In this document: piece after piece, positions 13,001 through 26,000 of the stretch
Position numbering within the stretch: position 1 is the stretch's first letter
Layout of the letters: the number at the start of each line of letters is the position of its first letter
Origin: Zerene cesonia
Taxonomy: Eukaryota; Arthropoda; Insecta; Lepidoptera; Pieridae
Direction of reading: 5' to 3'
Assembly: GCF_012273895.1 (NCBI RefSeq)
Contig: NW_024045142.1
Location: 248,001 to 312,000, forward strand
Length of the DNA stretch: 64,000 bases
Program-made: the position numbers and the translations under genes
Notes under the pieces: generated by a model
Databases searched by the model: none
What the model was told of the DNA's origin: nothing
What the model saw: only the letters and a program-made list of their open reading frames with translations

Positions 13001-16000
13001 TAAGTTCGCGGCATTTCAATGTCGCAATGTTCTAAATTCGAAATTGTAGAAAACTATTTTGAGCCAATATTACAGAAAAAGAAAATAGTTTGAGAGTTGC
13101 ATTGTGCTATATTTTTTCTAGAAGTTTGATAACTGACCGGATATCTATAAATAAAGGCGCGCATAGCAGACGAATGTGCACATCCAGAAATAAACTGAGA
13201 CGAGAATAACGTGAATTCAGGTCAATGTTCCCACAAATAAGTTTTTATTACCATTTGAGTGTAATTCGATGTTTGTCTACATTTTACAAATATCAAACTC
13301 AAACATTAACTTATTCAATTGTCTACATTTTATAAATTTCAATTTCAATATGAGGTATGTTTTGATATAAAAATTTATCATCTTTGTAAATAAAGTTGGT
13401 CAATTGCGAGTCGGACTCGTAACACCAAGGGTTCCATATAGATAAGAGCAACAGCAGAAGAAAAAATTATCACCCATCCAATTTATGACCGTGCCAATCG
13501 ATGCTTACCTACGACTTTTTTCATTATTTGTCGTTATAGCGGCATCATCATCTCTGAAAATTTTATTGACGACAGACGGATAGACAGACAGCGAACAGAA
13601 GGACAGCGAAATCTTAGTAATGATATCTCTTTTTTTTTATGTCACAGTCGGCAATGGAGCTGGTGGGACGCCTTATGGTAAGCGCTACCACCGCCCATGA
13701 ACATTTGTAGAGGCGTCAAGTCGATTACAAACCTAACGCCTCTACAAATGGATTGCTGACTTTAAATTGGGAAGGGATTAAGAAAGGATTGGCGAGAGGA
13801 ATAAAGGAAAGGACTGGGAAGGGGAAGGAAAAGGATATGGGCCTCCGGCTCCCCCACTCACCGAACGAAACACAGCAGAATGCTATTTCACGCCGGTCTT
13901 CTGTGGGGGTGTGGTACTTCCCCGGTGCGAGCTGGCCCAATTCGTGCCGAAGCGTGCTCGACTACCACATACAAAAATCTTTTCATCCTTTCGGTATGAA
14001 AGACTAGTAAATATGGATCATAGAAATGTGTCTAGGCGCATAACTTCCAAACAAATGCACCAAATTGAATCATATTACCTAAAAATATCTTTTATTCTTT
14101 ACGACTTCTTTATGAGAGTTGGGAAAATCCAAATGTACACGCCTCATAGCGATTACTCAATTTTTATAAAATGTACATATATGAATGTATATTTAAATAA
14201 AATAAATAAAAGAGGAATTGAATCGCATTTTCCACCCAGAGAACGTAAAAAAAACTAAAAAAAGGTACTACGCAAGTATTGTAAGCGTGCCTTATTTACA
14301 TAAAAATAGTTAAGATTTACAATCGATATGTGGATTTCAGATTTTGTTAATTAAAATTAAACTACGTTGAATTACATCATGATGATCAAAAGGAAATAGA
14401 TTTAGACACAACCGAAGCGTTTGAATTATTTTTTTTCGTGTGTTTTCGTGACCATGCCGGTTTTCATACAGCTAGTGTATAAATAAACATAATTTTTTCT
14501 ACTGTTTTCAGTGATCCCCACAACGATGATGCGTTATCACGACCGAGAAGACAAAGTTATGACTGCAGGTGAGATTTTAAAGACAAATATTTGCCAATAA
14601 ATCACACATAACTATTTAAGATCTTTGCTTATAGATCACCGACTAATCAAAGCTAAGAGTAAAGGTTGCCATAAAAATGATACGTGTGGTTGTTTTTACA
14701 AAAAAAAAATCAAATCGCCTTCGAATTGTTAGAACTTTCACTTTTAGGAGACTGACTGGCCAGCAACCAGCTTTACTATGAAAATAGGATAGTAAAAGTC
14801 GGATCACCCTGACGCAAAAAAAAAACACACATTTAGAAAATAAAAACTTTTCAACGGATTTTAAACGCGATTTATTCATTATATTACTAACCCGACGACA
14901 GTCTCCCCGTGACCACGCTCGCTGTAAAGTGTTCGAAACGAACCAATTGAACTCTATTTTCTTTGTTTAATTAATATAAATTCAGCCATGCTCATGATTT
15001 TTATACTTGGTGAACCAATTGTTGTGATTTTTTTATTTTTTACTATTTTTATAAATTATATATTAGTTAGATTAGTTAGTGTAGTCTTGTTTAAATTTAC
15101 TCAAGTACCAACAATTTGAAAACGATTTAGTTTTCTTTGTAATGTAGTTTTTTAAATATACTAATTACTAGCTGCAACCCGCGGTTTCACCCGCGTAAGT
15201 CCGTATCCCGTAGGAATATCGGGATAAAAAGTTTCCTATATGTTATTCCAGTTGTCCAGATATCTACATACTAAATTTCATTGCAATCGGTTTTGTAGTT
15301 TTTGCGTGAAAGAGCAACAAACACACACACATCCTTACAAAACTTTCGCATTTATAATATTAGTAGGATGTTAATTCTAAAATACTTTATTCCAGTGACG
15401 AAGAGTTCCAATGCTTGGACGGCAGTTGCATCGGCTTGGCGCAGAAGTGCGACGGTAAAGTGGACTGCCGGAATGGGGACGACGAACGCGCCTGCCGTAT
15501 AAAGTGAGGAAATTAGCAAATACGAACAAAACCCTACAGAGTTTTGTAATGTGAAAGGTTCCTTTGCCTCCTCTGGATGATAAATTGCTTTAATTTGATA
15601 CCCCACACGATAGGCTGTAAGGAAATTTTAAAATGTACCAAAGTTATGCAGTTTTAATTGATTATTAAGATGAAACTAAGTACAGTTTGCAAATAAAACT
15701 TATCAATGTGGTATGCTAAATAGCAGAGCCCACTAGACATTTGCTTTCAGGCAAAATCATAATACGTATTCTGACAAAGTCGGTTAATTTCTGGACGTTT
15801 CAATGCATTTAGTTAAGAATAATGCAAAGATTGTTCTTTGGAAACTGGAATCATGTATATACATTTATTTTGCACTTGCTTACCGCCTGCGACTTTGCGC
15901 GCATAGTCAAAGAAAAAGATGATCGTCCTGTTTCTTTCCTTTTCTAGCCTATGTCCTCTATCGGATATCAAACTATTTCTCTACAAAATTTCACACAAAT

Positions 16001-19000
16001 CGGCCTTGTAGTTTCTGAGATTAGCGCGTTCAAGCAAAAATAAACTCATATAATCAGCTCTTATATAAGCTTATATTAGCTGCACGCCCCTCGCTCACGC
16101 CCCATTTATCGTAATTACAATTATTTAAACTATCCTATCTCTCAAGTTGGATCGAACTGCACATGGTGTGCGAATTTTATTATAATCGGTTAAGTGGTTT
16201 AGGAGTCCATTGAGGACAAACATTGTGACACGAGATTTATATATATTAAGATAATTTAAGTATAGATTATTTTTGACAGAATCCATAATGTCTAATATCG
16301 TACATTTCCAGAAATATAAACAAATGCAACGACGGCACTGAAATATCCATCGACCAAGTGTGCGACGGTAAAGTGAACTGCCCGGACCGCAGTGACGAGT
16401 CGCACGCGCTTTGCAGGAAGATGCAGTGAGTACCCTACCTACCCGTCCCATAGAATTGTTATCATCATCATCATCATCATCATCATCATGATCAGTCCAT
16501 ATATTATGTTCCCACTGCTGGGACACAGGCCTCCAATGAGGGTTCAGGCAATAATCCACCACGCTGGCCAAGTGCGGGTTGGCAGATGTCACATGTCGTC
16601 GAACTTTTGATTCTTGGACATGCCGGTTTCCCCACGATGTTTTCCTTCACCGTTTTAAAATTTTAGAATTGTTATAGAAGCGATCAAATTATGGAACCAC
16701 CATAATATATTGTGCATCAGAACACCTCTTCTGAATATACAAATTCATGTACAATAACGATTCCGAAATAATCTCCACAAAGAAAACACTCGGGAGCTTT
16801 CAAGGGACACCTGGATGGATTGTGAAAACTCTTATTTTATTGTCTACTAGATATCCGCCCCGGCTTCGCCCGCGGCACATTATAGCCTTCCTCAATAAAT
16901 GGGTTATCTAACACTGAAAGAATTTTTCAAATCGGACCAGAACTTGCTGATATTAGTGCGTTCAAACAAACAAATAAACGGTTCAACTTTATAATATTAG
17001 CACAGATAGAGAAAAACGTGCACGCCGCACGGCTTACAACTATAACAAAAAGTGTCGTTACAAATTTCCGCCTTCATTTTTTCCATCCAGCCCATTTTCG
17101 AACACCACGCTCCTAACCCTCCCACTTACACTGGACATTGGCGCAGTCCCTCTGGTGGGTGAAGCCATTAACAAAGACAAGAAGAAGAACACGTGATAAG
17201 CAACTTCATCCCAAAAACTGACTGAACCATTGGAGCGAATGTAGCGATAGTTAATTGAATAATTCATCAGTCATTTATTTCTGTTTATGTAGATTTCTTG
17301 TCGTAGTACGAGATCCGACCGCGTGATTTATACGTTCATATGTTTGATTAATAATATATAATTTTTATCAATATTTATAACTAAACCAATGCCGATCCGC
17401 AATGGTGCCCATCCAAATTTGGCCGCAATTAATTTCAATTAAAATGTAATTAATTATTTATTTTTGAACTATTACGTTCACTTGTAATTGTTAAAAGATA
17501 TATTTCATTAGAAAGATATTTACCTGAGATACCCAAAAAGTTCAAGGTGCCATCTCTCACTTGGCCGCAACCTAATGTCAGCCAGGTGTAAACAGGTATA
17601 CTTTTGTGAAATATATACGTTCATAATGTATTATCATGTGATACATACCAAATCGAAGATTAATTTTTTCTCTACATGATGAGATATAGGTGCCTATGCA
17701 AAAATGCCCGCAAATAGTGATTGCCAGCGATTAAAGATAAATAAAAGCGAGAGAAACTTACGATAAACACCGTTTGTCAAATAAAGATAGAGCATGCCAG
17801 CTGCTTGTCATTTTTATGCTACTGCGCGTGCGTCTATAGATAAGGTGCTCAACTAGTACCTCGGGTATTTGCTTGGAGTTTAAAATTCTCCAAAAATTGA
17901 GCAGTAAAAATAATATGTCATAATAATTAATCTATAACACTAGTGTTTTCAATATTATTTTAATTATATTTAAATCAACCAATAACTTTTAACTGTGAAA
18001 CGTCATTTTAAATCTTATATCTTTAAACGAGCAATTCTTTTATATATATATATATATATAATTGGAATCTCGGAATCGGCTCCAACGATTTTCATGAANN
18101 NNNNNNNNNNNNNNNNNNNNNNNNNNNNNNNNNNNNNNNNNNNNNNNNNNNNNNNNNNNNNNNNNNNNNNNNNNNNNNNNNNNNNNNNNNNNNNNNNNNN
18201 NNNNNNNNNNNNNNNNNNNNNNNNNNNNNNNNNNNNNNNNNNNNNNNNNNNNNNNNNNNNNNNNNNNNNNNNNNNNNNNNNNNNNNNNNNNNNNNNNNNN
18301 NNNNNNNNNNNNNNNNNNNNNNNNNNNNNNNNNNNNNNNNNNNNNNNNNNNNNNNNNNNNNNNNNNNNNNNNNNNNNNNNNNNNNNNNNNNNNNNNNNNN
18401 NNNNNNNNNNNNNNNNNNNNNNNNNNNNNNNNNNNNNNNNNNNNNNNNNNNNNNNNNNNNNNNNNNNNNNNNNNNNNNNNNNNNNNNNNNNNNNNNNNNN
18501 NNNNNNNNNNNNNNNNNNNNNNNNNNNNNNNNNNNNNNNNNNNNNNNNNNNNNNNNNNNNNNNNNNNNNNNNNNNNNNNNNNNNNNNNNNNNNNNNNNNN
18601 NNNNNNNNNNNNNNNNNNNNNNNNNNNNNNNNNNNNNNNNNNNNNNNNNNNNNNNNNNNNNNNNNNNNNNNNNNNNNNNNNNNNNNNNNNNNNNNNNNNN
18701 NNNNNNNNNNNNNNNNNNNNNNNNNNNNNNNNNNNNNNNNNNNNNNNNNNNNNNNNNNNNNNNNNNNNNNNNNNNNNNNNNNNNNNNNNNNNNNNNNNNN
18801 NNNNNNNNNNNNNNNNNNNNNNNNNNNNNNNNNNNNNNNNNNNNNNNNNNNNNNNNNNNNNNNNNNNNNNNNNNNNNNNNNNNNNNNNNNNNNNNNNNNN
18901 NNNNNNNNNNNNNNNNNNNNNNNNNNNNNNNNNNNNNNNNNNNNNNNNNNNNNNNNNNNNNNNNNNNNNNNNNNNNNNNNNNNNNNNNNNNNNNNNNNNN

Positions 19001-22000
19001 NNNNNNNNNNNNNNNNNNNNNNNNNNNNNNNNNNNNNNNNNNNNNNNNNNNNNNNNNNNNNNNNNNNNNNNNNNNNNNNNNNNNNNNNNNNNNNNNNNAT
19101 GATGTACCTAATGAAATTATGTGGGACAAAGAAAGATCGTTCAAAATTAATTAAAAACGTAAGTATCGTATTAAATCTGTCAAGTATTGATTATTGCTAC
19201 ATTTTTTTTCCTATTAAAACTGAAAACACAATGTTTTTGTAATTATTATTGATATTCAATATTAGGATAAAGTACACTACATAAATTAATTAATATACAT
19301 TACAACCAAGAGTAATTACACTATTACTTACCCCGTGAACAGGTCAAACGGTTATGAAAGAGAAATGGCGCTGGCGGCTGGCGCTGTAAGCAATGTCCAT
19401 CACCAAAATCACCGGAAGTAAAAATCACTAATGAATTACAAACATATATATGTTTTGAGTACACATAGACTGCTTGAAATAAAAAATTTCAAATGATTTT
19501 TTTTATGAAGTTAAATACCATTTAATTGAATATATTAATAAGTAATACTATTATTTAAGAGAAGTTGATAGGAACTTCCGAAACTCTTCCCACAAAATAA
19601 TTGATACAAAATTATCTCCTTTTCTGTCTTCAATTAGATAAATGCCTATATTGTATCGTATAATTATTATTCCATTAATATGCACACAATTATTGATGCA
19701 CTTGTGAATACATGTGATCAAAACATTTTTAATTAATCACTAAACGACTTCGAGTTATGACCCGCGTTTTATGTGCAATCCAAAAACTTTAAATCAAATG
19801 AGCACTTTTTAAAATGATATTGACGATTACGTTATTTATCAATGAGTCAAAATTACTAAAAAATCAAACATTATTGTTTAGCAGTTGTAAACATAATATC
19901 TCTTATAATATAATAATGTAATATAATAAAACATTTTTAATAATTACATAAGTTAAAAAATAGAAGTCAGCGCATTATTTATTATTATAATTATTTGTTA
20001 CTTATCATACTCTTGTGAGATTTTTCATAAATATCTAAAAAAAGAGAGATTCTCAATTCTAGACTATAATTTTAATTATCACTTTTTTTATTTCGGTAAG
20101 CGATAAGGAATAGGGAAGGCTTTTGGTTAAAATTCAAGAGGTTAATATTAATTTTTAATATTAAAGTTCATGAATATATTATGGATCAATATTTGTATGT
20201 ATACACAATAAATACTATAGTCTTGAAAAATTCTCTCGTTTGATAGGAAAAATTATATTTTCAATAAAATTGACCCAAAATACTNNNNNNNNNNNNNNNN
20301 NNNNNNNNNNNNNNNNNNNNNNNNNNNNNNNNNNNNNNNNNNNNNNNNNNNNNNNNNNNNNNNNNNNNNNNNNNNNNNNNNNNNNNNNNNNNNNNNNNNN
20401 NNNNNNNNNNNNNNNNNNNNNNNNNNNNNNNNNNNNNNNNNNNNNNNNNNNNNNNNNNNNNNNNNNNNNNNNNNNNNNNNNNNNNNNNNNNNNNNNNNNN
20501 NNNNNNNNNNNNNNNNNNNNNNNNNNNNNNNNNNNNNNNNNNNNNNNNNNNNNNNNNNNNNNNNNNNNNNNNNNNNNNNNNNNNNNNNNNNNNNNNNNNN
20601 NNNNNNNNNNNNNNNNNNNNNNNNNNNNNNNNNNNNNNNNNNNNNNNNNNNNNNNNNNNNNNNNNNNNNNNNNNNNNNNNNNNNNNNNNNNNNNNNNNNN
20701 NNNNNNNNNNNNNNNNNNNNNNNNNNNNNNNNNNNNNNNNNNNNNNNNNNNNNNNNNNNNNNNNNNNNNNNNNNNNNNNNNNNNNNNNNNNNNNNNNNNN
20801 NNNNNNNNNNNNNNNNNNNNNNNNNNNNNNNNNNNNNNNNNNNNNNNNNNNNNNNNNNNNNNNNNNNNNNNNNNNNNNNNNNNNNNNNNNNNNNNNNNNN
20901 NNNNNNNNNNNNNNNNNNNNNNNNNNNNNNNNNNNNNNNNNNNNNNNNNNNNNNNNNNNNNNNNNNNNNNNNNNNNNNNNNNNNNNNNNNNNNNNNNNNN
21001 NNNNNNNNNNNNNNNNNNNNNNNNNNNNNNNNNNNNNNNNNNNNNNNNNNNNNNNNNNNNNNNNNNNNNNNNNNNNNNNNNNNNNNNNNNNNNNNNNNNN
21101 NNNNNNNNNNNNNNNNNNNNNNNNNNNNNNNNNNNNNNNNNNNNNNNNNNNNNNNNNNNNNNNNNNNNNNNNNNNNNNNNNNNNNNNNNNNNNNNNNNNN
21201 NNNNNNNNNNNNNNNNNNNNNNNNNNNNNNNNNNNNNNNNNNNNNNNNNNNNNNNNNNNNNNNNNNNNNNNNNNNNNNNNNNNNCGCGCACCATCTGTTA
21301 AGTCTTGATAAGACTGGTCCACGCAAAAAAGACACGCGGGCTGCTTGCAGCCCGCGCACCGCCCACCATTTAATGAGTCTTGGTAAAGCTGGTCTACGAA
21401 AAAAGCCATGCGGGCTGCTTGCAGCCCGCACGCCGCGCAACATCTATTAAGTCTTGATAAGACTGGTCCACGCAAAAAGCCCCGCGGGCTGCTTGCTGCC
21501 CGCGCACCGCGCACCATCTATTAAGTCTTGATAATACTGGTCCACGCAAAAATCCACGCGGGCTGCTTGCAGCCCGCGCACCGCGCACCAGCTAGTTTTA
21601 TATATATAGATTAATCAAACATATGAACGTATAAATCACGCGGCCGGATCTTAGACTATCGGTTTCGTGACATGTGTCTATTTTACGTCTCTCGTAAAAT
21701 AGACAGGGTGCTAGCCCTCCGCACAAGCCCTGACATGCTGGTGGGCAAGGCTCACCTTGGGTCATTGCGCCACTCCTAGTAAGTGTGTATACAGATTGAA
21801 TGTGACATCGCAGGTGTCCAGACTACCTGTTCCGCTGCACGTACGGCGCGTGCGTGGACGGGCTGGCGCCGTGCAACAACGTGACCGACTGCGCCGACAA
21901 CTCCGACGAGCTGCTGCCCAGGTGCAGGAAGGAGAGTAGTATAGTCGGGTTGGTAATGATGGTGTATTAATCATCATCTGTTTTTGAAATCGGTTGTGCC

Positions 22001-22974
22001 AATTTTCATGAGATATTTCCTAATTGTAATGGGGAAAGATTAAGTTAGATTTCGGAGTAAAATTTCAGCCACATTTGAATCTTTTTTCAATTTTTTTGAT
22101 TTTTAATCAGACGGCTTTTTCTCATCCCACGCTCGAATCATTAAATCTCAACGTCTTTGAGCTGAAGTATTTAAAATGATACGCCCCATTACCTCACCCA
22201 CTCATAAGCGTACGCAATCCGGTTGTGATTCAATTTATTTGTATACAATACATATAACGAACCGGATGTTGATACATTTGTTACTTGGACGTGGAATAGA
22301 TGGAGGTCTTGTTACTTACGATGTGATTGCACTCAAAACAAAAAAAAAAATATTTTATACTAGCTGCGTCCTGCGGTTTCACCCGCGTAAGTCACTAACC
22401 CGTAAGATAAATTTTATTCCAGTTGTCCAGCTGTTTATGTATCAAATTTCATTGCAATCAGTTCAGTAGATTTTGCGTGAAAGAGCAACTAAAAAATTTT
22501 GTACAACGTGCGCCCGGTTTTCGAGTGTGACGTAAGCTAGCTAGTTAGCGAAATAAAGTAAAAAAAACACGCTGGTGAATAAATTATGTAAAAGAATACG
22601 GTGATGAAAAAATCGATGGAATCATCTTAATTGTATTATATGAACTTTGGACGAAGCTAGAGCCTTAGTCCGCCTTAATTACTCATATTATCTCTATACT
22701 AGTCAGTCGTTTAAAGATATGTGAAGGCAAATATGGAACTTATTGTTATATTAATATTATCATGTACCAGTGACAAATTCAAATGCGAGAACGGCGAAAG
22801 GATAGACCTGTACCTCACGTGCGACGGCGTGTCGCACTGCGCCGACGGCTCGGACGAGCAGCTGCGCGCGTGCGCCGCCGCCGTCTGCGCCGACAACCTG
22901 TTCCAGTGCGCGTACGGCGCCTGCGTCGACGAGGGCGCCGACTGCAACGACGTGAGTGCTGACACGCACACACG

Positions 22975-23006
<32 letters not shown>

Positions 23007-26000
23007 TGCGCACGCACACGCGCACATGCGCACGCACACGCGCACGCACAGACACAGTCTGTCTATGCAAGATTTTCCCACTATAAAAAATGTATATTCA
23101 ATTTTAGCCTCTATATTATCTATTCTAACTTAACTCGGAACATTTATTCGTTCAAGTCCTTTAGGAACGGCTATTGAACGTCAAAATACATAAGCTTAAA
23201 TTTACGGAAAGCAGGCTAAATGTACTAAAACTGCTAAAGCATTTTATTATGTGCATAGAATAAAAACAAAATACCTCTCTTCATACCGCTTTACACAAGA
23301 AATCGATTTCGAAATTTTTGTATGTCGTCCGGCTTTCATGCAATAACTACTGGTCCGATTTCGCTGTTTGTCATTTTGTTATAACTAGCTCTTAGTGCGT
23401 GAGCGCTTAGTGAGGCATATAGGGTATTTAATTTTTTATTTTTCAGAATTAAACTTGAATCTACACACGCATGTATTACGCCAAACCCGCAGCCTAGTCG
23501 TAACATTAATTTTATACATTTGTATTTACAGATACAAGAGTGCGCGGACGGCTCGGACGAGGACGCGTTGCTGTGCAAGCGGACAACCACCACAACCAGC
23601 ACCACCACCACCACAACCGCCGAACCGGATGTTCAGTGAGTTAAGAACAAACGTCCGATTGCGTGCGGAGTGCCACCGGGCTCAACCCTTGGACCACTGC
23701 TATTGATCATCTATCCTGTGGATATAACAGATTAATTTAATTTTTATAGAGATATCTATATAATAATAAATCTTGATGGAGATACCAAATGTCTAAACAA
23801 ACGCTCACACTCTGTCAGGATCTGAATTGAAATTTTTTGTGGTGAAATTGTTTTCATAATTCGCTGGTTTGAAATCTAAATTTACCGTGTTCAATGGCCT
23901 GCATATACTGAAATCTACAACAAGAATACAATAAACAGAAAAAGGCATCGTTTGTACCAGAGGCGGCCTTATTGCCTGCCCTTATATTAGACATCCTATC
24001 ATAGAATTAGATGATGCTAATGTAATAATGATGTAGGTTGGCATATCAATTTAAGCTAAACACGTATCATGGGCATTTTTAATGCCTTTTCGGTCGATGA
24101 TCATAACATGTGTACAAATATAGTATTATGTTATCTGTGCCATGTGTTTGTGAGAAGATATAATTGAGCCTTTCAAACATACTCGTTTACATTTCTACAA
24201 GCTTGGTAGTGATAATTGGCAGCATTGAAGCATAATGTTATGTGGGAGTCGAGCACGTTTCGGCACGAATTGGGCCAGCTCGCAACGGGGTAGTACCACA
24301 CCCCCACGGGAGACCGACGTGAAATATAGTATGCCATTGTGTTTCGTACAGTGAGTGGGGAGCCGGAGGCCAGTTTCCTTTTTCTTACGTTTCCCAATCC
24401 ATTACTTCTTTTTCCATTACATAAGCAGGCAGCGCATTCGCAGAGGCACTAACTCTGCGAGTGCTCATGGGCGGTGGTGATCGCTTACCATCAGGCGAAC
24501 TACCAGCTCAGTTTCCCGGTATAACATAAAAAATTATAATTTCCAGACCGCAAGCCTGCGTCCTCCCGCAGCACCCCAAGAACGGTGTATTCCGCTCAAA
24601 CGTCATATACCTGCAGGACGCGCAGACCACACTCATATACGTGAATACGACTTGCTACCAAGGGTACAAGATTGTGGGGGATGAGACCTTCCTGTGCAGT
24701 AACGGCGTCTGGTCAGTTACTTCGTTCCCCAAGTGCATGAGTAAGTATGTCTCTATCATCATCATCATCGTTGACATCATCGTGACCGACATCAAGGCTT
24801 TTTGCTTCACATACAGGTCTATCAAAATTTAGCCCACGCTAGCGGGTCTGGTGGCTTGGTATGTGGCTTTGATGTGTTTTTTCAGCCGACTTCAAAAAAG
24901 GAGGAGGTTATCAATTCGACTGTATAGTTTTGTGTTTGTTACCGTTTTGTTGTATTTCTTTTAATTTAGGCACTTATTTAATCCTGAAGAGGATCTTCAT
25001 TTTGAATAAAACTATCGTATTCTTGCCGAGCCTTAATATGTGTACAAAGTGTAAATTAAATCTGTTCGTTTTAAAGTCAAATGAAGTCTTAAAGCTTCGG
25101 TTACATTTATTTTTTATTTTTTTTTTATTTATTTATTGGTATTTATTACATAACTAATGAACATTTATAAATGATGCAAACATAAACTTATTCAAGTTTC
25201 TCCGTGCACCATAAGCCAACGACCACTACATATGTTTATGTTATTTTCACTCTCAATGCGGGTAGATAAAATATTAATGACGAGCGACATCGGTGACCTT
25301 GCTGGCCGTGAATACAATAGTAGCGTATCGGAATGATGTACAGCATGTTCCCTTTAGCAAATAATCTATAATGTATTATAACGTTACTTGCATAGGTACT
25401 TTTTAATATCGTACTTATCGCTTTGCCAGATGGATTAAGTTAAGATTAATTAAGTTCTTAAATTTTTGAAGTTCAAGCTTTTTTTTTTTTTTTTATAAAG
25501 ATAATGCTAGAACGTCCTGCATAGGTTTTTATAACATGTTTGTTATTTATATGTTTTATTTATTTTATTTAATGTTATATATGTATTTAATATTCGTATT
25601 TTTATTTTAACTTTTTTTTTTTTGTATTTATTTTTTATTTACTTTTTTTCGTTTTGCATGAATCATATTTATATTTAATTATGTTGAGCNNNNNNNNNNN
25701 NNNNNNNNNNNNNNNNNNNNNNNNNNNNNNNNNNNNNNNNNNNNNNNNNNNNNNNNNNNNNNNNNNNNNNNNNNNNNNNNNNNNNNNNNNNNNNNNNNNN
25801 NNNNNNNNNNNNNNNNNNNNNNNNNNNNNNNNNNNNNNNNNNNNNNNNNNNNNNNNNNNNNNNNNNNNNNNNNNNNNNNNNNNNNNNNNNNNNNNNNNNN
25901 NNNNNNNNNNNNNNNNNNNNNNNNNNNNNNNNNNNNNNNNNNNNNNNNNNNNNNNNNNNNNNNNNNNNNNNNNNNNNNNNNNNNNNNNNNNNNNNNNNNN

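Larger units (their letters stand above)
10100..14511 (+). other. HP14 intron, AT-rich
   Basis: Contains the repeat at 10612, the Helitron-like copy at 11271, SINE A at 13631 and the repeat at 14110. No exon is needed here by phase, and none is seen. Confidence 0.65.
16426..21813 (+). other. Long HP14 intron with two assembly gaps
   Basis: Between LDLa 2 and LDLa 3. Holds repeat C, two 1000-base N runs and the hairpin minisatellite. Splice phases on both sides match, so a lost exon is not required, though one could hide in the gaps. Confidence 0.6.

Noticed and set aside
21285..21600. Direct-repeat array that resembles a CRISPR locus
   Set aside because: Units are continuous tandem copies without unique spacers, and the host is an animal genome.
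22711..23086. Several long overlapping frames on both strands around the CA/CG run
   Set aside because: Created by microsatellite and GC-rich exon sequence; only the LDLa 4 frame (22771-22951) is supported by splice sites and Cys pattern.
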